This document shows positions 1-8,010 of a stretch of DNA of 33,817 bases, piece by piece (positions within the stretch are counted from its first letter, which is position 1; each line of letters opens with the position of its first letter). Position numbers and translations under genes: made by a program. The notes beneath the pieces were generated by a model that was given only the letters and a program-made list of their open reading frames with translations, did not search any database and had not been told where the DNA came from. The stretch comes from CAZEDL01 sp964585245 (lineage in GTDB: Bacteria > Patescibacteriota > Patescibacteriia > Magasanikbacterales > GWA2-37-8): NCBI GenBank assembly GCA_964585245.1, contig CAZPCV010000011.1, forward strand, positions 1 to 33,817. Direction: 5' to 3'.

Positions 1-531
1 GCCTGGCGCCGCTTCAAACAAAGTTTCCCAGACTTGGCGGCTGAATATAAATTAGTGATCGTGGGCGACAGCGCTTTTACCGATAGCTATGTTGCCGAAT
101 TGAAAGCGGCTGCTGCTGATCACGCTGATATCGTCTTAACCGGCTGGCTCTCTGGCGCTCCGCTTAACGAGCTCTATGCCAACGCCAGCTGTCTTGTTCA
201 TCCGTCAGAGAACGAAGGTTTGCCGCTCACAGTCTTACAGGCTATGTCCTATGCTGTGCCGGTATTAGTCTCGGACATTCCGGAACACCAAGAAATCGTA
301 CGCGATAAACAATTCTTATTCCGCAACGCTGATCCGCGTTCGCTGGCAGAAAAAATCGCCCTCCTACTTTCGAATTCCGAGCTGCTTCGCTCGCAAGGGG
401 CTGCGAATCAACACCTGGTAAATCAGGAGTATCACTGGGATACGATTACGAAAAACACCATCGAACACTACGAAGAAATCGTTGTTCAGCCTTTCACCAA
501 GTACTCGGAACTGACCGCTAAGAAAGCATAA
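1..531 (+). CDS. GT4-family glycosyltransferase, C-terminal part (5' end outside window)
   Basis: The reading frame is open from base 1 and ends at TAA 529-531, so this is the C-terminal half of a gene whose start lies upstream. The visible part is a GT-B nucleotide-sugar-binding domain. It has a short strand-helix stretch (LVIVGDSAF), then GWLSGAPLNELYANASCLVHPS, then SENEGLPLTVLQAMSYAVP, which is the GT4 donor-binding E-x7-E region, and a downstream DIPEHQEIV. The second Glu of E-x7-E is Gln here (LTVLQ), a substitution tolerated in part of the family. The expected role is transfer of a sugar from an activated donor during cell-surface polysaccharide or glycolipid synthesis. Acceptor and sugar cannot be read from sequence. 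A terminator follows directly, and the next gene, another GT4 enzyme, converges on it. Confidence 0.88.
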   Translation, partial: AWRRFKQSFPDLAAEYKLVIVGDSAFTDSYVAELKAAAADHADIVLTGWLSGAPLNELYANASCLVHPSENEGLPLTVLQAMSYAVPVLVSDIPEHQEIVRDKQFLFRNADPRSLAEKIALLLSNSELLRSQGAANQHLVNQEYHWDTITKNTIEHYEEIVVQPFTKYSELTAKKA

Positions 532-533
532 CA

Positions 534-566
534 AAAATATCCCGACTCAATCGGGATATTTTATTT
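534..566. terminator. Bidirectional intrinsic terminator
   Basis: A 12-bp perfect stem (AAAATATCCCGA, 534-545, with its complement at 551-562) encloses a 5-base loop. T-rich sequence follows on the plus strand and an A-rich flank gives U's on the minus strand. It sits between two convergent glycosyltransferase genes and can serve both. Confidence 0.85.
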
Positions 567-586
567 GAAAAAAAGCACACCGTGAA

Positions 587-1804
587 TCAACCGGTCGCTT
601 CACGATAGACCGTTTCCAGCTTCGTAAAGTACTGCTCTTCATTATGATTACGCGCCACCAATTCCCGTGCCGCCGCTGTTATCTTTGTTGCCTCTGTTGT
701 CGACAAGCTCATCGCCTGTTTGATAACCCGTGCTAAATCGCCCGCATTTTCCGCTGCGGCCAAAAATCCCGTCTGCCCATTAATAACCAATTCCGGCGTG
801 CCACCGCGCTTGACGCCCACTACCAAGCGGCCATGACTTAGCGCTTCGAGCACCGTGAGCGAACAATTCTCATAAAAAATTGACGGCACTACCACAACTT
901 TAGCCCGCTGCATTACCTGCTGCCAAGAAGATCCATCAACGTTACCAGCAAAGCGCACATAATTCATGCCAAACTGCTGGCAATACTGCTCGGCCCATTT
1001 TTTATCCGGACCCTCGCCTGCTACGGTGACCGAATACCCACGCAGCTCGCGTGCCGCTTCCAAAAACAACCGGATTCCTTTTTCTTCATGCAGCCGACCC
1101 AAAAATACAATTTCCGTCCCAAGGGGCGGGGCCGATGCAACGAGAGGAAACGGGTTAGGAATAACGCGCATTTTCGCGGCTGGAAATCCGTACTCTACTA
1201 ATTTGTCAGCCATAAACTGGCTAGGACAAATATAATAGTGTATTGATTCCCAAATACCACTGTAACGATAATAGTATGCTTCCAACGTTCCGGCCAAACT
1301 GGGCGCGAAACGATTGTCTACACAGCGATAGCGTGTGCAATTATACAGTTTATTTTTAAACAAATCTTCGCGCAATTTTCCTTTATACAGAAAACTGTGA
1401 TTTGGGCACAGTGGGAAAACATCATGCACCGTTAACACCATCGGAATTTTTAAACGCCGCATAGTCAGAAAAGTGCTGGCTGATAAGTGATGATAAATAT
1501 TATGCAAGTGTGCCACTTCCGGCTCAGCTGCCAACACCAGCGCCTTTAGTTTTTGTTCAATTTCTTTGGAACAAAAAAGCCTTTTAAAAATCGACCAGTA
1601 CGAGCTAAAATCGCGCGTGGCCAAAAGCTCGGGCATTTGCGAAGCAAAAAAGCTACTGAAATCACTGGGCACATTTTGTGGATGCTGCATCGAAAATTCA
1701 GACACCTCATGTCCGCGCTCACGCAACCCTTTGATGGTGTCAAAAAAAACCACCTCGGCTCCGCCACGGCGATAAAAAAATTTATTGGCTTGAAGAATTC
1801 TCAT
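587..1804 (-). CDS. GT4-family glycosyltransferase
   Basis: This 405-residue protein has the complete two-lobed GT-B layout. The N-terminal acceptor lobe begins with RILQANKFFYRRGGAEVV, containing the glycine-rich loop after the first strand, and holds HLHNIYHHLS and VLTVHDVFPLCPNH. The C-terminal donor lobe has EIVFLGRLHEEKGIRLFLEA, VAGEGPDK, and the E-x7-E signature in FYENCSLTVLEALSHG, followed by GGTPELV. This is a retaining GT4 enzyme in the style of WcaI/mannosyltransferases, probably building a surface glycan. The start ATG overlaps the stop of the methyltransferase gene just upstream (ATGA), so the two are likely translated in a coupled manner. That coupling with a tRNA methyltransferase-like gene is odd functionally and may only reflect compact packing. 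No Shine-Dalgarno is visible. Confidence 0.9.
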   Translation of the reverse strand: MRILQANKFFYRRGGAEVVFFDTIKGLRERGHEVSEFSMQHPQNVPSDFSSFFASQMPELLATRDFSSYWSIFKRLFCSKEIEQKLKALVLAAEPEVAHLHNIYHHLSASTFLTMRRLKIPMVLTVHDVFPLCPNHSFLYKGKLREDLFKNKLYNCTRYRCVDNRFAPSLAGTLEAYYYRYSGIWESIHYYICPSQFMADKLVEYGFPAAKMRVIPNPFPLVASAPPLGTEIVFLGRLHEEKGIRLFLEAARELRGYSVTVAGEGPDKKWAEQYCQQFGMNYVRFAGNVDGSSWQQVMQRAKVVVVPSIFYENCSLTVLEALSHGRLVVGVKRGGTPELVINGQTGFLAAAENAGDLARVIKQAMSLSTTEATKITAAARELVARNHNEEQYFTKLETVYREATG

Positions 1805-2499
1805 ATTTTTTGCGCCACACAGACTAAATTACGACCTTCTTTGTCATCGGTCCAGCCATCGTTACTATACCCCATCTGTACAATCTTGAAACCTGCCTGT
1901 TCCACCAGCAGCCTCAGCTCTTCCTGTTTAAAAGCATGATAATAACGGTTGCAGAGCACTTTGCCTTCGGGATTTTTCCATGGCACCAAAAAATCTTGTT
2001 CATTCATCTTTGTCCAATCGTCTTTCGTTTTAAGTTTGGCCCAGGCACTTTCCAAATTCCACACGGTAATAAATACATATCCATTTTGTTTAAGTTCAAA
2101 CTTCATTTTTTGCAACTGTTTTAACCTTGAAGTTTCATCTGGCAGATGATGGAACGAAGCAATCATGAAAATTGTGTCAAAATATTCAGCCGGAAATTTT
2201 TTGTTCCGCGTGGCCGTGGAATAAAAGGACGCTCTTCCAGACGTAACCGCGGACAAGTGATTGTGTCGGGCAATTTTTAATAGTTCGCGACTCTGATCCA
2301 CACCGACATACGCAAGATCTTGATACTCATCAAATAAATTCAACAGCCGGCCATTGCCACACCCCCAATCGAGGACCCGTTGACCGTTGGCCACATATTG
2401 TTTACACTGTTCTAACTCACGCCACAGAGTGCGCCGCGTATCGGAAAAATAAGGCGCAATCAAATCGTAGTCATCACGAGTTTTTTTAATAAGATCCAT
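1801..2499 (-). CDS. Trm9/ALKBH8-like class I SAM methyltransferase
   Basis: This 232-residue protein has a Rossmann methyltransferase fold: SAM motif I VLDWGCGNG (about 42-50), the acidic end of strand 2 VGVDQS (65-70), and motif IV FDTIFMIASFHHLPDE (107-122). Features outside the generic fold match the Trm9/ALKBH8 tRNA methyltransferases. These are the N-terminal YDLIAPYFSDTRRTLW (compare the IA-FS-TR-PW pattern in ALKBH8), HHL after motif IV, VWNLE after strand 5, DFLVPW (169-174), RYYHAFKQEEL (185-195) and a closing segment ending in a small Trp/Val-rich strand. Trm9 methylates 5-carboxymethyluridine at tRNA position 34 to mcm5U. The assignment rests on remembered motif similarity and was not searched. 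The gene starts 10 bases from the divergent elp3, whose product makes the cm5U precursor, which supports the call. Eukaryotic Trm9 needs Trm112; none is seen here. Confidence 0.72.
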   Translation of the reverse strand: MDLIKKTRDDYDLIAPYFSDTRRTLWRELEQCKQYVANGQRVLDWGCGNGRLLNLFDEYQDLAYVGVDQSRELLKIARHNHLSAVTSGRASFYSTATRNKKFPAEYFDTIFMIASFHHLPDETSRLKQLQKMKFELKQNGYVFITVWNLESAWAKLKTKDDWTKMNEQDFLVPWKNPEGKVLCNRYYHAFKQEELRLLVEQAGFKIVQMGYSNDGWTDDKEGRNLVCVAQKI

Positions 2500-2509
2500 A
2501 CCTCAGAAC

Positions 2510-4147
2510 ATGTCCCTCGCCGAAGAAATTATCCTGTCCGCCGCTCAAAAACTTCCCAAAGACGAAGAGGCTTTTAACGTTCTCAAACGAGAATTAATTC
2601 CCAAAAATAAACTGAAAAATTTACCAAATAAAACCGAACTATTGGCAGCATATCACACTCTAGTTAAGCTCAACAAGATGGCCAAAAACCCGACCCTAGA
2701 ACGCGCCCTCACCCGTCGGGCCGTACGCAGTCTCTCGGGCGTAGCTGTAATTACGTCTCTCATTAAACCCTACCCCTGCCCCGGACAATGCGTATATTGC
2801 CCGCTAGACGAACGCATGCCCAAAAGCTACCTCTCGGAAGAGCCGGCCGCCATGCGCGCCTTACTCTTGAAATTCAACCCCTACGAACAGATGGCGCGAC
2901 GCATTGAGGCTCTCGAACACAACGGACACCCCACTGATAAAATCGAATTTATCATCAAAGGCGGCACCTGGAATAGCTACACTTTGCCATATCAATATTG
3001 GTTTATACTAAAATCGTTTGAAGCGTGCAATAATTTAAAAAAAGAAAAAATTACGCTCACGGAATATTCTCCGCTCGCCGAAATCAAAGCGGAATTATTT
3101 AAACAGCAAAAAATTAATGAAAAAGCCAAACACCGCATTATCGGCCTTACCCTCGAAACCCGACCGGACTGCATTAACTATAACACGATCTGGCAGATGC
3201 GCGAGATGGGATGTACCCGTATCGAACTCGGCATTCAGCACACGGACGACGAAATTTTAAAACTCACCAAACGCGGTCACGGCAGCGCCGAAGCCAAACG
3301 CGCTATGGAGCAGTTGCGTAATTATGGTTTTAAAGTTGACGCGCATCTCATGCCGCAATTACCGGGGGCAACGCCAGCCATGGACTTGGCCATGATGCAG
3401 ACTATTTTTACCGACCCAGGCTATCGGCCTGACATGATTAAAATTTATCCGTGCACAGTGGTCAAAAATTCCGAACTGTACGACTGGTTTGTCGCCGGAA
3501 AATATCATGCCTACAGCGTGGAAGAATTAATTGATATTCTGGTAAAATTCAAACCGACCATCCCCTATTACGCCCGTATCTCACGGCTGATTCGTGATAT
3601 CCCAGGACACTATATCGAAGAAGGTAATACGGTAACCAATCTGCGCCAAGTGGTGCAGCTGCGCCTGAAAAAAATGGGCCAACACTGTAACTGTTTACGC
3701 TGCCGCGAAGTGGGTCACGTTAATCTGTCTACTATTCCTGATTTGACCCCGGTATTATTTGTTGATGAATACGCTACGCGCGGCGGTACTGAATATTTTT
3801 TGAGTTTTGAAGACAAGGACAGAAAAATTGTGTTTGCGTTTTGCCGCCTGCGTATTGTCGGCCCAGATGCCGAAGAGTTGGCCAAAGCCCAAGTACGCTT
3901 TCCCGCCTATATCCGCGAGCTACATACCTACGGACAATTATTACATCTGGGAGAAAAAAATCTAGACCACAGTCAACACAAGGGACTCGGCAAAAAATTA
4001 GTAGAACAGGCCGAAGAGATTTGTCGAAAACAGGCTATTCCTAAACTAGCGGTTATTTCGGGCGTCGGCGTGCGGGAATATTATCGCAAATGGGGGTACC
4101 GACTAGAAAAGACCTACATGACCAAAAAAATTAAGGTAAAATTTTAG
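2510..4147 (+). CDS. elp3: Elp3-like tRNA U34 radical SAM/acetyltransferase
   Basis: This 545-residue protein has the full Elp3 architecture. The radical SAM half carries C90-x3-C94-x2-C97 (PYPCPGQCVYCP) for the 4Fe-4S cluster, then EEPAAMRALLLKFNPYEQ, IEFIIKGGTW, LTLETRPDC and MGCTRIELGIQHTDDEIL. A linker with clustered Cys (QHCNCLRCREVGH, about 393-405) precedes the GNAT domain (about 420-545), which has RELHTYGQLL, HKGLGKKLVEQAEEI and AVISGVGVREYYRKWGY. Elp3 attaches a carboxymethyl group from acetyl-CoA to C5 of wobble uridine in tRNA. Bacterial and archaeal Elp3 homologues are known to work without the other Elongator subunits. The ATG lies 10 bases from the divergent Trm9-like start and shows no Shine-Dalgarno. 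The stop codon overlaps that of the convergent EamA gene. Confidence 0.92.
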   Translation: MSLAEEIILSAAQKLPKDEEAFNVLKRELIPKNKLKNLPNKTELLAAYHTLVKLNKMAKNPTLERALTRRAVRSLSGVAVITSLIKPYPCPGQCVYCPLDERMPKSYLSEEPAAMRALLLKFNPYEQMARRIEALEHNGHPTDKIEFIIKGGTWNSYTLPYQYWFILKSFEACNNLKKEKITLTEYSPLAEIKAELFKQQKINEKAKHRIIGLTLETRPDCINYNTIWQMREMGCTRIELGIQHTDDEILKLTKRGHGSAEAKRAMEQLRNYGFKVDAHLMPQLPGATPAMDLAMMQTIFTDPGYRPDMIKIYPCTVVKNSELYDWFVAGKYHAYSVEELIDILVKFKPTIPYYARISRLIRDIPGHYIEEGNTVTNLRQVVQLRLKKMGQHCNCLRCREVGHVNLSTIPDLTPVLFVDEYATRGGTEYFLSFEDKDRKIVFAFCRLRIVGPDAEELAKAQVRFPAYIRELHTYGQLLHLGEKNLDHSQHKGLGKKLVEQAEEICRKQAIPKLAVISGVGVREYYRKWGYRLEKTYMTKKIKVKF

Positions 4148-5043
4148 ACTAAAGCTAGAATTACGATGCCGCTAGCCGACAAAATAACGGCCATAAATTT
4201 GATTAACAGATTTTTTCTATCTGTCTGCTCATTCATAAACGCGGGTTTATATCGTGCTATCACAGTAGCTATCCCAAATACAAATAAGGCTTGGGTGGCC
4301 TCCATGGCGAATACCAACGCCGATGATTGTAGTGACAGAGCAAACGCATGTACAAGCGTTGCCCCTTTATCGACCACATTTACAACAATTAGCAGTCCAA
4401 AAAATGCCGGTGAAAACTGCTTCGTCTGCAGTATAAATTCTCGACGAAAATTACCACTCACCAATAACCACAGCAGCGCCAACACCAGCATGGTACCGTT
4501 AATTCCTATAAAAACCGTACCAAACGGCACAAAGGCTGTGGCGTAATGGAATGTTACCCCATACCCCGCAATAGCGAGTGTAGCCCCTATCATCAGACCA
4601 AAGGCTTTGGAGAAAGACATCTTTTTCCCCCTACTCTGGACGCTTCCCAAAAACGAAGCGGTCATCAATATCAGAATTGCCATTGTTTGTAACCCGTTCA
4701 AAGGTTCGCGCAAAGTCAGGGCGTTTAAGAGCAAACTAAAAAAGGGAATTAAACTCCACCAAATATTCACCCGCGACACCTCTTCAAATGATAGGGCGCG
4801 GTAAAATAATATATTCCCTAAAAAAAATAATCCTCCCGAAATAACTATCCACCCCAAGACCGGACCAGATACAAGCGACCAATTACAAAACGGTATAAAC
4901 AGCAAACTTAATCCTCCTACCAAGGCAAACCACACTGAGTAGATATATGGATTGGAAATCTTATTACCAATTAAACATTTATCCCCGATATTAGTCAGCG
5001 CCCACAAAAAATGAGCTCCGATCGCCGCCATTATCCAGGCCAT
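4144..5043 (-). CDS. EamA/DMT-family transporter
   Basis: This 299-residue protein is almost entirely hydrophobic, with about ten predicted membrane helices in two five-helix halves, as in EamA drug/metabolite transporters. It opens with MAWIMAAIGAHFLWALTNIG, a typical EamA first helix, and has SFEEVSRVNIWWSLIPFFSLLL at the family's conserved position at the end of the first half. The second half runs to ASGIVILALV at the C-terminus. The substrate is unknown. It starts 12 bases after the stop of the ThiD2-ThiE gene on the same strand, so the two probably form an operon, and a thiamine-related substrate such as a pyrimidine or thiazole precursor is a reasonable guess only. Its stop overlaps the stop of convergent elp3 by three bases, leaving no room for a terminator between them. 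Confidence 0.85.
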   Translation of the reverse strand: MAWIMAAIGAHFLWALTNIGDKCLIGNKISNPYIYSVWFALVGGLSLLFIPFCNWSLVSGPVLGWIVISGGLFFLGNILFYRALSFEEVSRVNIWWSLIPFFSLLLNALTLREPLNGLQTMAILILMTASFLGSVQSRGKKMSFSKAFGLMIGATLAIAGYGVTFHYATAFVPFGTVFIGINGTMLVLALLWLLVSGNFRREFILQTKQFSPAFFGLLIVVNVVDKGATLVHAFALSLQSSALVFAMEATQALFVFGIATVIARYKPAFMNEQTDRKNLLIKFMAVILSASGIVILALV

Positions 5044-5055
5044 AGTAAAAAGTAA

Positions 5056-6048
5056 TTAGACAAAAAATTGCCGCGCCGAACGGATAACCGCGCTATTTTT
5101 AGCTCCCGCTTGCCGCACCTGACCAATAGTTGCCTGGTCAATGCCGCCAATAACTACCCACGGAACCGTAATCGTCTGAGCGGCCTTAGCCACTTCCAAC
5201 AACCCCACGGGAATTCGTTCGCTTTTAATGGGGGTAGGAAATACCGGCCCCAAACTGACATAATCCGCACCTAGTTTAACCGACTCCTGCATTTGCGTTA
5301 CTGATCCATTTGAACGGCCAATAATTTTGTTCATTCCTATGCGTTGACGCGCCTGCGCAACCGCGCTGTCACCTTGGCCAATATGAATCCCCGCTACCGG
5401 CAGGCGCTCAGCGACAGACAGATTGTCATTAATAAGTAATAGAATCTTTTCTCGATGTTTAACTTCGAAATCTTTGATAAACAACACCAGCTGCCGGGCA
5501 CTATTTAAAAAATCTGACGTGGAGCTATTTTTATCACGTAATTGCACTACCCTCGCCCCGTGCTCGATCAAATACTGCAATTCGAGCACGCTCTCCGAGA
5601 GCGGATAGATAATGCCTTGTTCAAAATAATAATGCAGCCAAAAATGTGGCGTCCGTCGAGCGAGACGCACTTGTAATTCGTACACCTTATATCGTATCGA
5701 CATAAGCATCTCTACTGACTCCGGGGCATATACTTTGCACACTTCTTCGAGCACACGCAGCGCTTCGGTAATACGATTGGCATTAGCTTCAACGACCTGC
5801 CAAACTGAATGTGCAGGAGCACATTCCTTGCCAGCTGCCGAATTCCCCACATCTCCTCCCCGCCGGCTGGCCAATAAGTGGGCTTCGCCAATTTTTTCTT
5901 CAATCGAGACTAGGCTGTGTCGCAATTGTTTAAATGCCACAAACAAGGTTTCATCCCGAACGACAAAACGAGCGATTTCGTCGAGAACACGCAACCCTTC
6001 TTTGGCCCGGACCAGGTTGGCATCAATTAAGGAATAATCAGTATTCAT
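5056..6048 (-). CDS. thiE: ThiD2-ThiE fusion: HMP-P kinase / thiamine phosphate synthase
   Basis: The protein has 330 residues, much longer than single-domain ThiE (about 210). Residues 1-130 match the ThiD2 domain: the repeated signatures LIDANLVRAKEGLRVLDE and VEANANRITEALRVLEE are characteristic, and ThiD2 is a monofunctional hydroxymethylpyrimidine-phosphate kinase often fused to ThiE. Residues about 140-330 are the ThiE TIM barrel, with VVQLRDKN (168-174), LLLINDN (203-209), GIHIGQGDS (220-228), IIGRSNGS (242-249), ADYVSLGPVFPTPIK (261-275) and VVIGGID (298-304). Together they would phosphorylate HMP-P and join it to thiazole phosphate, giving thiamine phosphate. The IGRSNGS segment differs from the common IGVSxH form. 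No TPP riboswitch motif is visible in the 130-base upstream region. The gene leads an operon with the EamA transporter. Confidence 0.9.
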   Translation of the reverse strand: MNTDYSLIDANLVRAKEGLRVLDEIARFVVRDETLFVAFKQLRHSLVSIEEKIGEAHLLASRRGGDVGNSAAGKECAPAHSVWQVVEANANRITEALRVLEEVCKVYAPESVEMLMSIRYKVYELQVRLARRTPHFWLHYYFEQGIIYPLSESVLELQYLIEHGARVVQLRDKNSSTSDFLNSARQLVLFIKDFEVKHREKILLLINDNLSVAERLPVAGIHIGQGDSAVAQARQRIGMNKIIGRSNGSVTQMQESVKLGADYVSLGPVFPTPIKSERIPVGLLEVAKAAQTITVPWVVIGGIDQATIGQVRQAGAKNSAVIRSARQFFV

Positions 6049-6165
6049 ATTAATTGCTTAAAACTGCATCGAATGCTACCATAGACTTAGAATTTACTCT
6101 ATCCACTATGATCTGAGCCTTTTTCTTAAAACATAGCCAAGTCGTTATTAACTTCTTACTATTTT

Positions 6166-6171
6166 TATAAT
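6166..6171 (+). promoter_or_regulatory. glyA -10 box; transcript probably leaderless
   Basis: A perfect TATAAT ends 6 bases before the glyA ATG, which puts the expected first transcribed base on or next to the A of the start codon. The -35 region is weak (TTATTA at 6145-6150 or CGTTAT at 6143-6148). No Shine-Dalgarno precedes the gene, which agrees with leaderless initiation. Confidence 0.55.
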
Positions 6172-6177
6172 GGCTTT

Positions 6178-7607
6178 ATGAAAAACATTCAAATCGAAGA
6201 TCCCGCGATTTACGAGCTTATTCAAAAAGAAACCAATCGTCAAGCCGAAGGGTTAGAAATGATCCCTTCTGAAAATCATACATCGGGTGCCGTACTACAG
6301 GCGCTGGGTTCGCGCCTGACCGACAAATACTCCGAAGGCTACCCCGGCATGCGTTATTATGGCGGCTGCGAAAATGTTGACGCGGTCGAAAATCTCGCCC
6401 GTGACCGAGCCAAAAGCTTGTTCGGCGCTACTCACGCCAACGTGCAACCTCACTCCGGCTGCCCGGCCAATTTGATTACGTATTATGCTCTGCTTGATCC
6501 AGGCGATACCCTCATGGGGCTTGATCTGTTCCACGGGGGACACATGACGCATGGCTTAAAATTAAATTTCTCCAGTACTTTTTATAAAAGTGTTTCATAT
6601 CATTGTCGTCAAGACGGTTACATTGATATTGATGAAATGTGGCGCCTCGCCAAAGAACACAAACCAAAATTAATTATCGGCGGCGGCAGCGCCTATCCGC
6701 GCACCTACGAATGGGCTAAATACAAAGAGGTCGCCGACAGCGTGGGCGCCTGGTTCGTAGCCGATATGAGTCATGTGGCTGGGCTCGTGGCCGGTGGCGT
6801 TTATCCAAACCCTGTTGGTATTGCTGACGTGGTCACTACCACCACGCACAAAACCTTACGCGGCCCCCGTGGCGCGATCATCCTCTGTAACGGCAACCCT
6901 TCTACACCGCTTAAAAAGGCCGAGCGTACACGTGAAAACATTCCGACGCTCATCGACCGCGCTCTCATTCCCGGTCTCCAGGGCGGCCCGCACAACCACC
7001 AAACTGCGGCTATTGCCGTAGCTCTCAAAGAAGCCGCTGAACCAGCCTTCAAAGAATACGCCAGACAAGTACTCAAAAACGCCCAAACACTCGCCAATGA
7101 ACTACTGAGCAAAGGTTTTGAACTCGTGACAGGTGGTACCGAAACGCATTTACTACTCATCAATTTAAATAATAAAAATGTCAGCGGCAAAGACGGTGAA
7201 AAAGCAATGGGACAAGCCGGGATTACGGTGAATAAAAATACCGTACCGTTTGATCCGCGCTCCCCCTTTGACCCATCNNNNNNNNNNNNNNNNNNNNNNN
7301 NNNNNNNNNNNNNNNNNNNNNNNNNNNNNNNNNNNNNNNNNNNNNNNNNNNNNNNNNNNNNNNNNNNNNNNNNNNNNTTACGGTGAATAAAAATACCGTA
7401 CCGTTTGATCCGCGCTCCCCCTTTGACCCATCTGGCATTCGCCTGGGCACCCCCGCTCTTACTACCCGCGGTATGAAAGAGGCGGAAATGAAACAAGTGG
7501 CCGGCTGGATCGATCGTGCCATTACCAACTGCCAAAACACCGCCGAGCTCGACAAGATTCATGCAGAAGTAAAAGAACTCTGCCAACAATTCCCTCTCCC
7601 CCAATAA
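6178..7607 (+). CDS. glyA: Serine hydroxymethyltransferase (interrupted by an assembly gap)
   Basis: GlyA converts serine and tetrahydrofolate to glycine and methylene-tetrahydrofolate using PLP, supplying one-carbon units. Family motifs are plain: EMIPSENHTS, LTDKYSEGYPGMRYYGGCE, NVQPHSGCPAN, WFVADMSHVAGLVAGG, the PLP-lysine stretch TTTTHKTLRGPRG, and GLQGGPHNHQTAA. A run of 100 N (7278-7377) lies near the 3' end and breaks the frame. The 55 bases before the gap are repeated exactly after it. Collapsing the duplicate and removing the Ns leaves 1275 bases, an intact frame of 424 residues, which is the normal GlyA length. The gene is therefore almost certainly whole in the organism and the break is an assembly artefact. 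Transcription is monocistronic, with its own -10 box and terminator. Confidence 0.93.
7223..7432. other. Assembly gap: 100 N flanked by an exact 55-base duplication
   Basis: Bases 7223-7277 and 7378-7432 are identical over 55 positions and flank exactly 100 N. Two contigs ending in the same 55-mer were evidently scaffolded with a default-size gap instead of being merged. The repeat and the gap should not be read as biology. Confidence 0.93.
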
Positions 7608-7614
7608 TCACAAC

Positions 7615-7646
7615 AAAAACCACTGACGTGAGCCGGTGGTTTTTTA
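7615..7646 (+). terminator. glyA intrinsic terminator
   Basis: The stem AAAAACCAC (7615-7623) pairs with GTGGTTTTT (7636-7644) and runs into a T tract. It begins 8 bases after the glyA stop codon. Confidence 0.8.
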
Positions 7647-7660
7647 TCAACTGGCGGCAC

Positions 7661-7689
7661 ATGGATTCCCGCCTGCGCGGGAATGACAA
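7661..7689. repeat. Short palindromic repeat unit
   Basis: The sequence contains ATTCCCGC, a 4-base CTGC loop and GCGGGAAT (7665-7684), followed by GACA. This is a common form of short dispersed hairpin repeat in many bacterial genomes. Only one copy is seen here, so its dispersal is inferred from general experience. Confidence 0.5.
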
Positions 7690-7960
7690 GTATGGTTAGA
7701 CCCTAGGTGACATCAACAACACTATCACCAAAGTTAATACCATTCACCCCGAACACATACGTAACGACGCCACCTGGCCACGGCGAACGTGAGCGGTCCT
7801 CGCGGATGGGCGCTGCTGTTTGAATCCGCAGATGAGTTCAGCGCCCAAGCGAAGGTGAGCCGATGGCAGTGGCCAAGTGGAGTATTTGTTCGGTGGCTTT
7901 TTTGGTTACTTTTTTGTCCACACAAAAAAGTGACGAAATCCTGATAAAAATATCCTATCA
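7690..7960. other. Non-coding stretch with possible gene or repeat remnant and a strong hairpin
   Basis: I see no convincing gene here. A minus-strand open frame across 7734-8018 reads low-complexity, His/Ser/Trp-scattered protein with no recognisable fold and runs through the pyk terminator, so I do not accept it. Bases about 7770-7890 are more GC-rich than the surroundings. Bases 7905-7934 form a hairpin with 12-base arms (one G-T pair) and the 6-base loop TCCACA. The block could be a decayed insertion or a dispersed element. Confidence 0.4.
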
Positions 7961-7989
7961 AAAAAACCACTACCTGAGGGTAATGGTTT
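7961..7989 (-). terminator. pyk intrinsic terminator
   Basis: Read on the minus strand, AAACCATTACC pairs with GGTAGTGGTTT around a 4-base loop (CTCA), with one mismatch, and is followed by a run of U. It lies about 20 bases beyond the pyk stop. Confidence 0.8.
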
Positions 7990-8010
7990 AGAAGATTAAA
8001 AATGTTAATA

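Noticed and set aside
6049..6177. Possible TPP riboswitch upstream of the ThiD2-ThiE gene
   Set aside because: The conserved CTGAGA and ACCTGATCTGG-type elements are not both present on the right strand in the right order.
6801..7604. 267-residue minus-strand open frame across the glyA gap
   Set aside because: It exists only because N runs are translated as unknown residues and is antisense to glyA.
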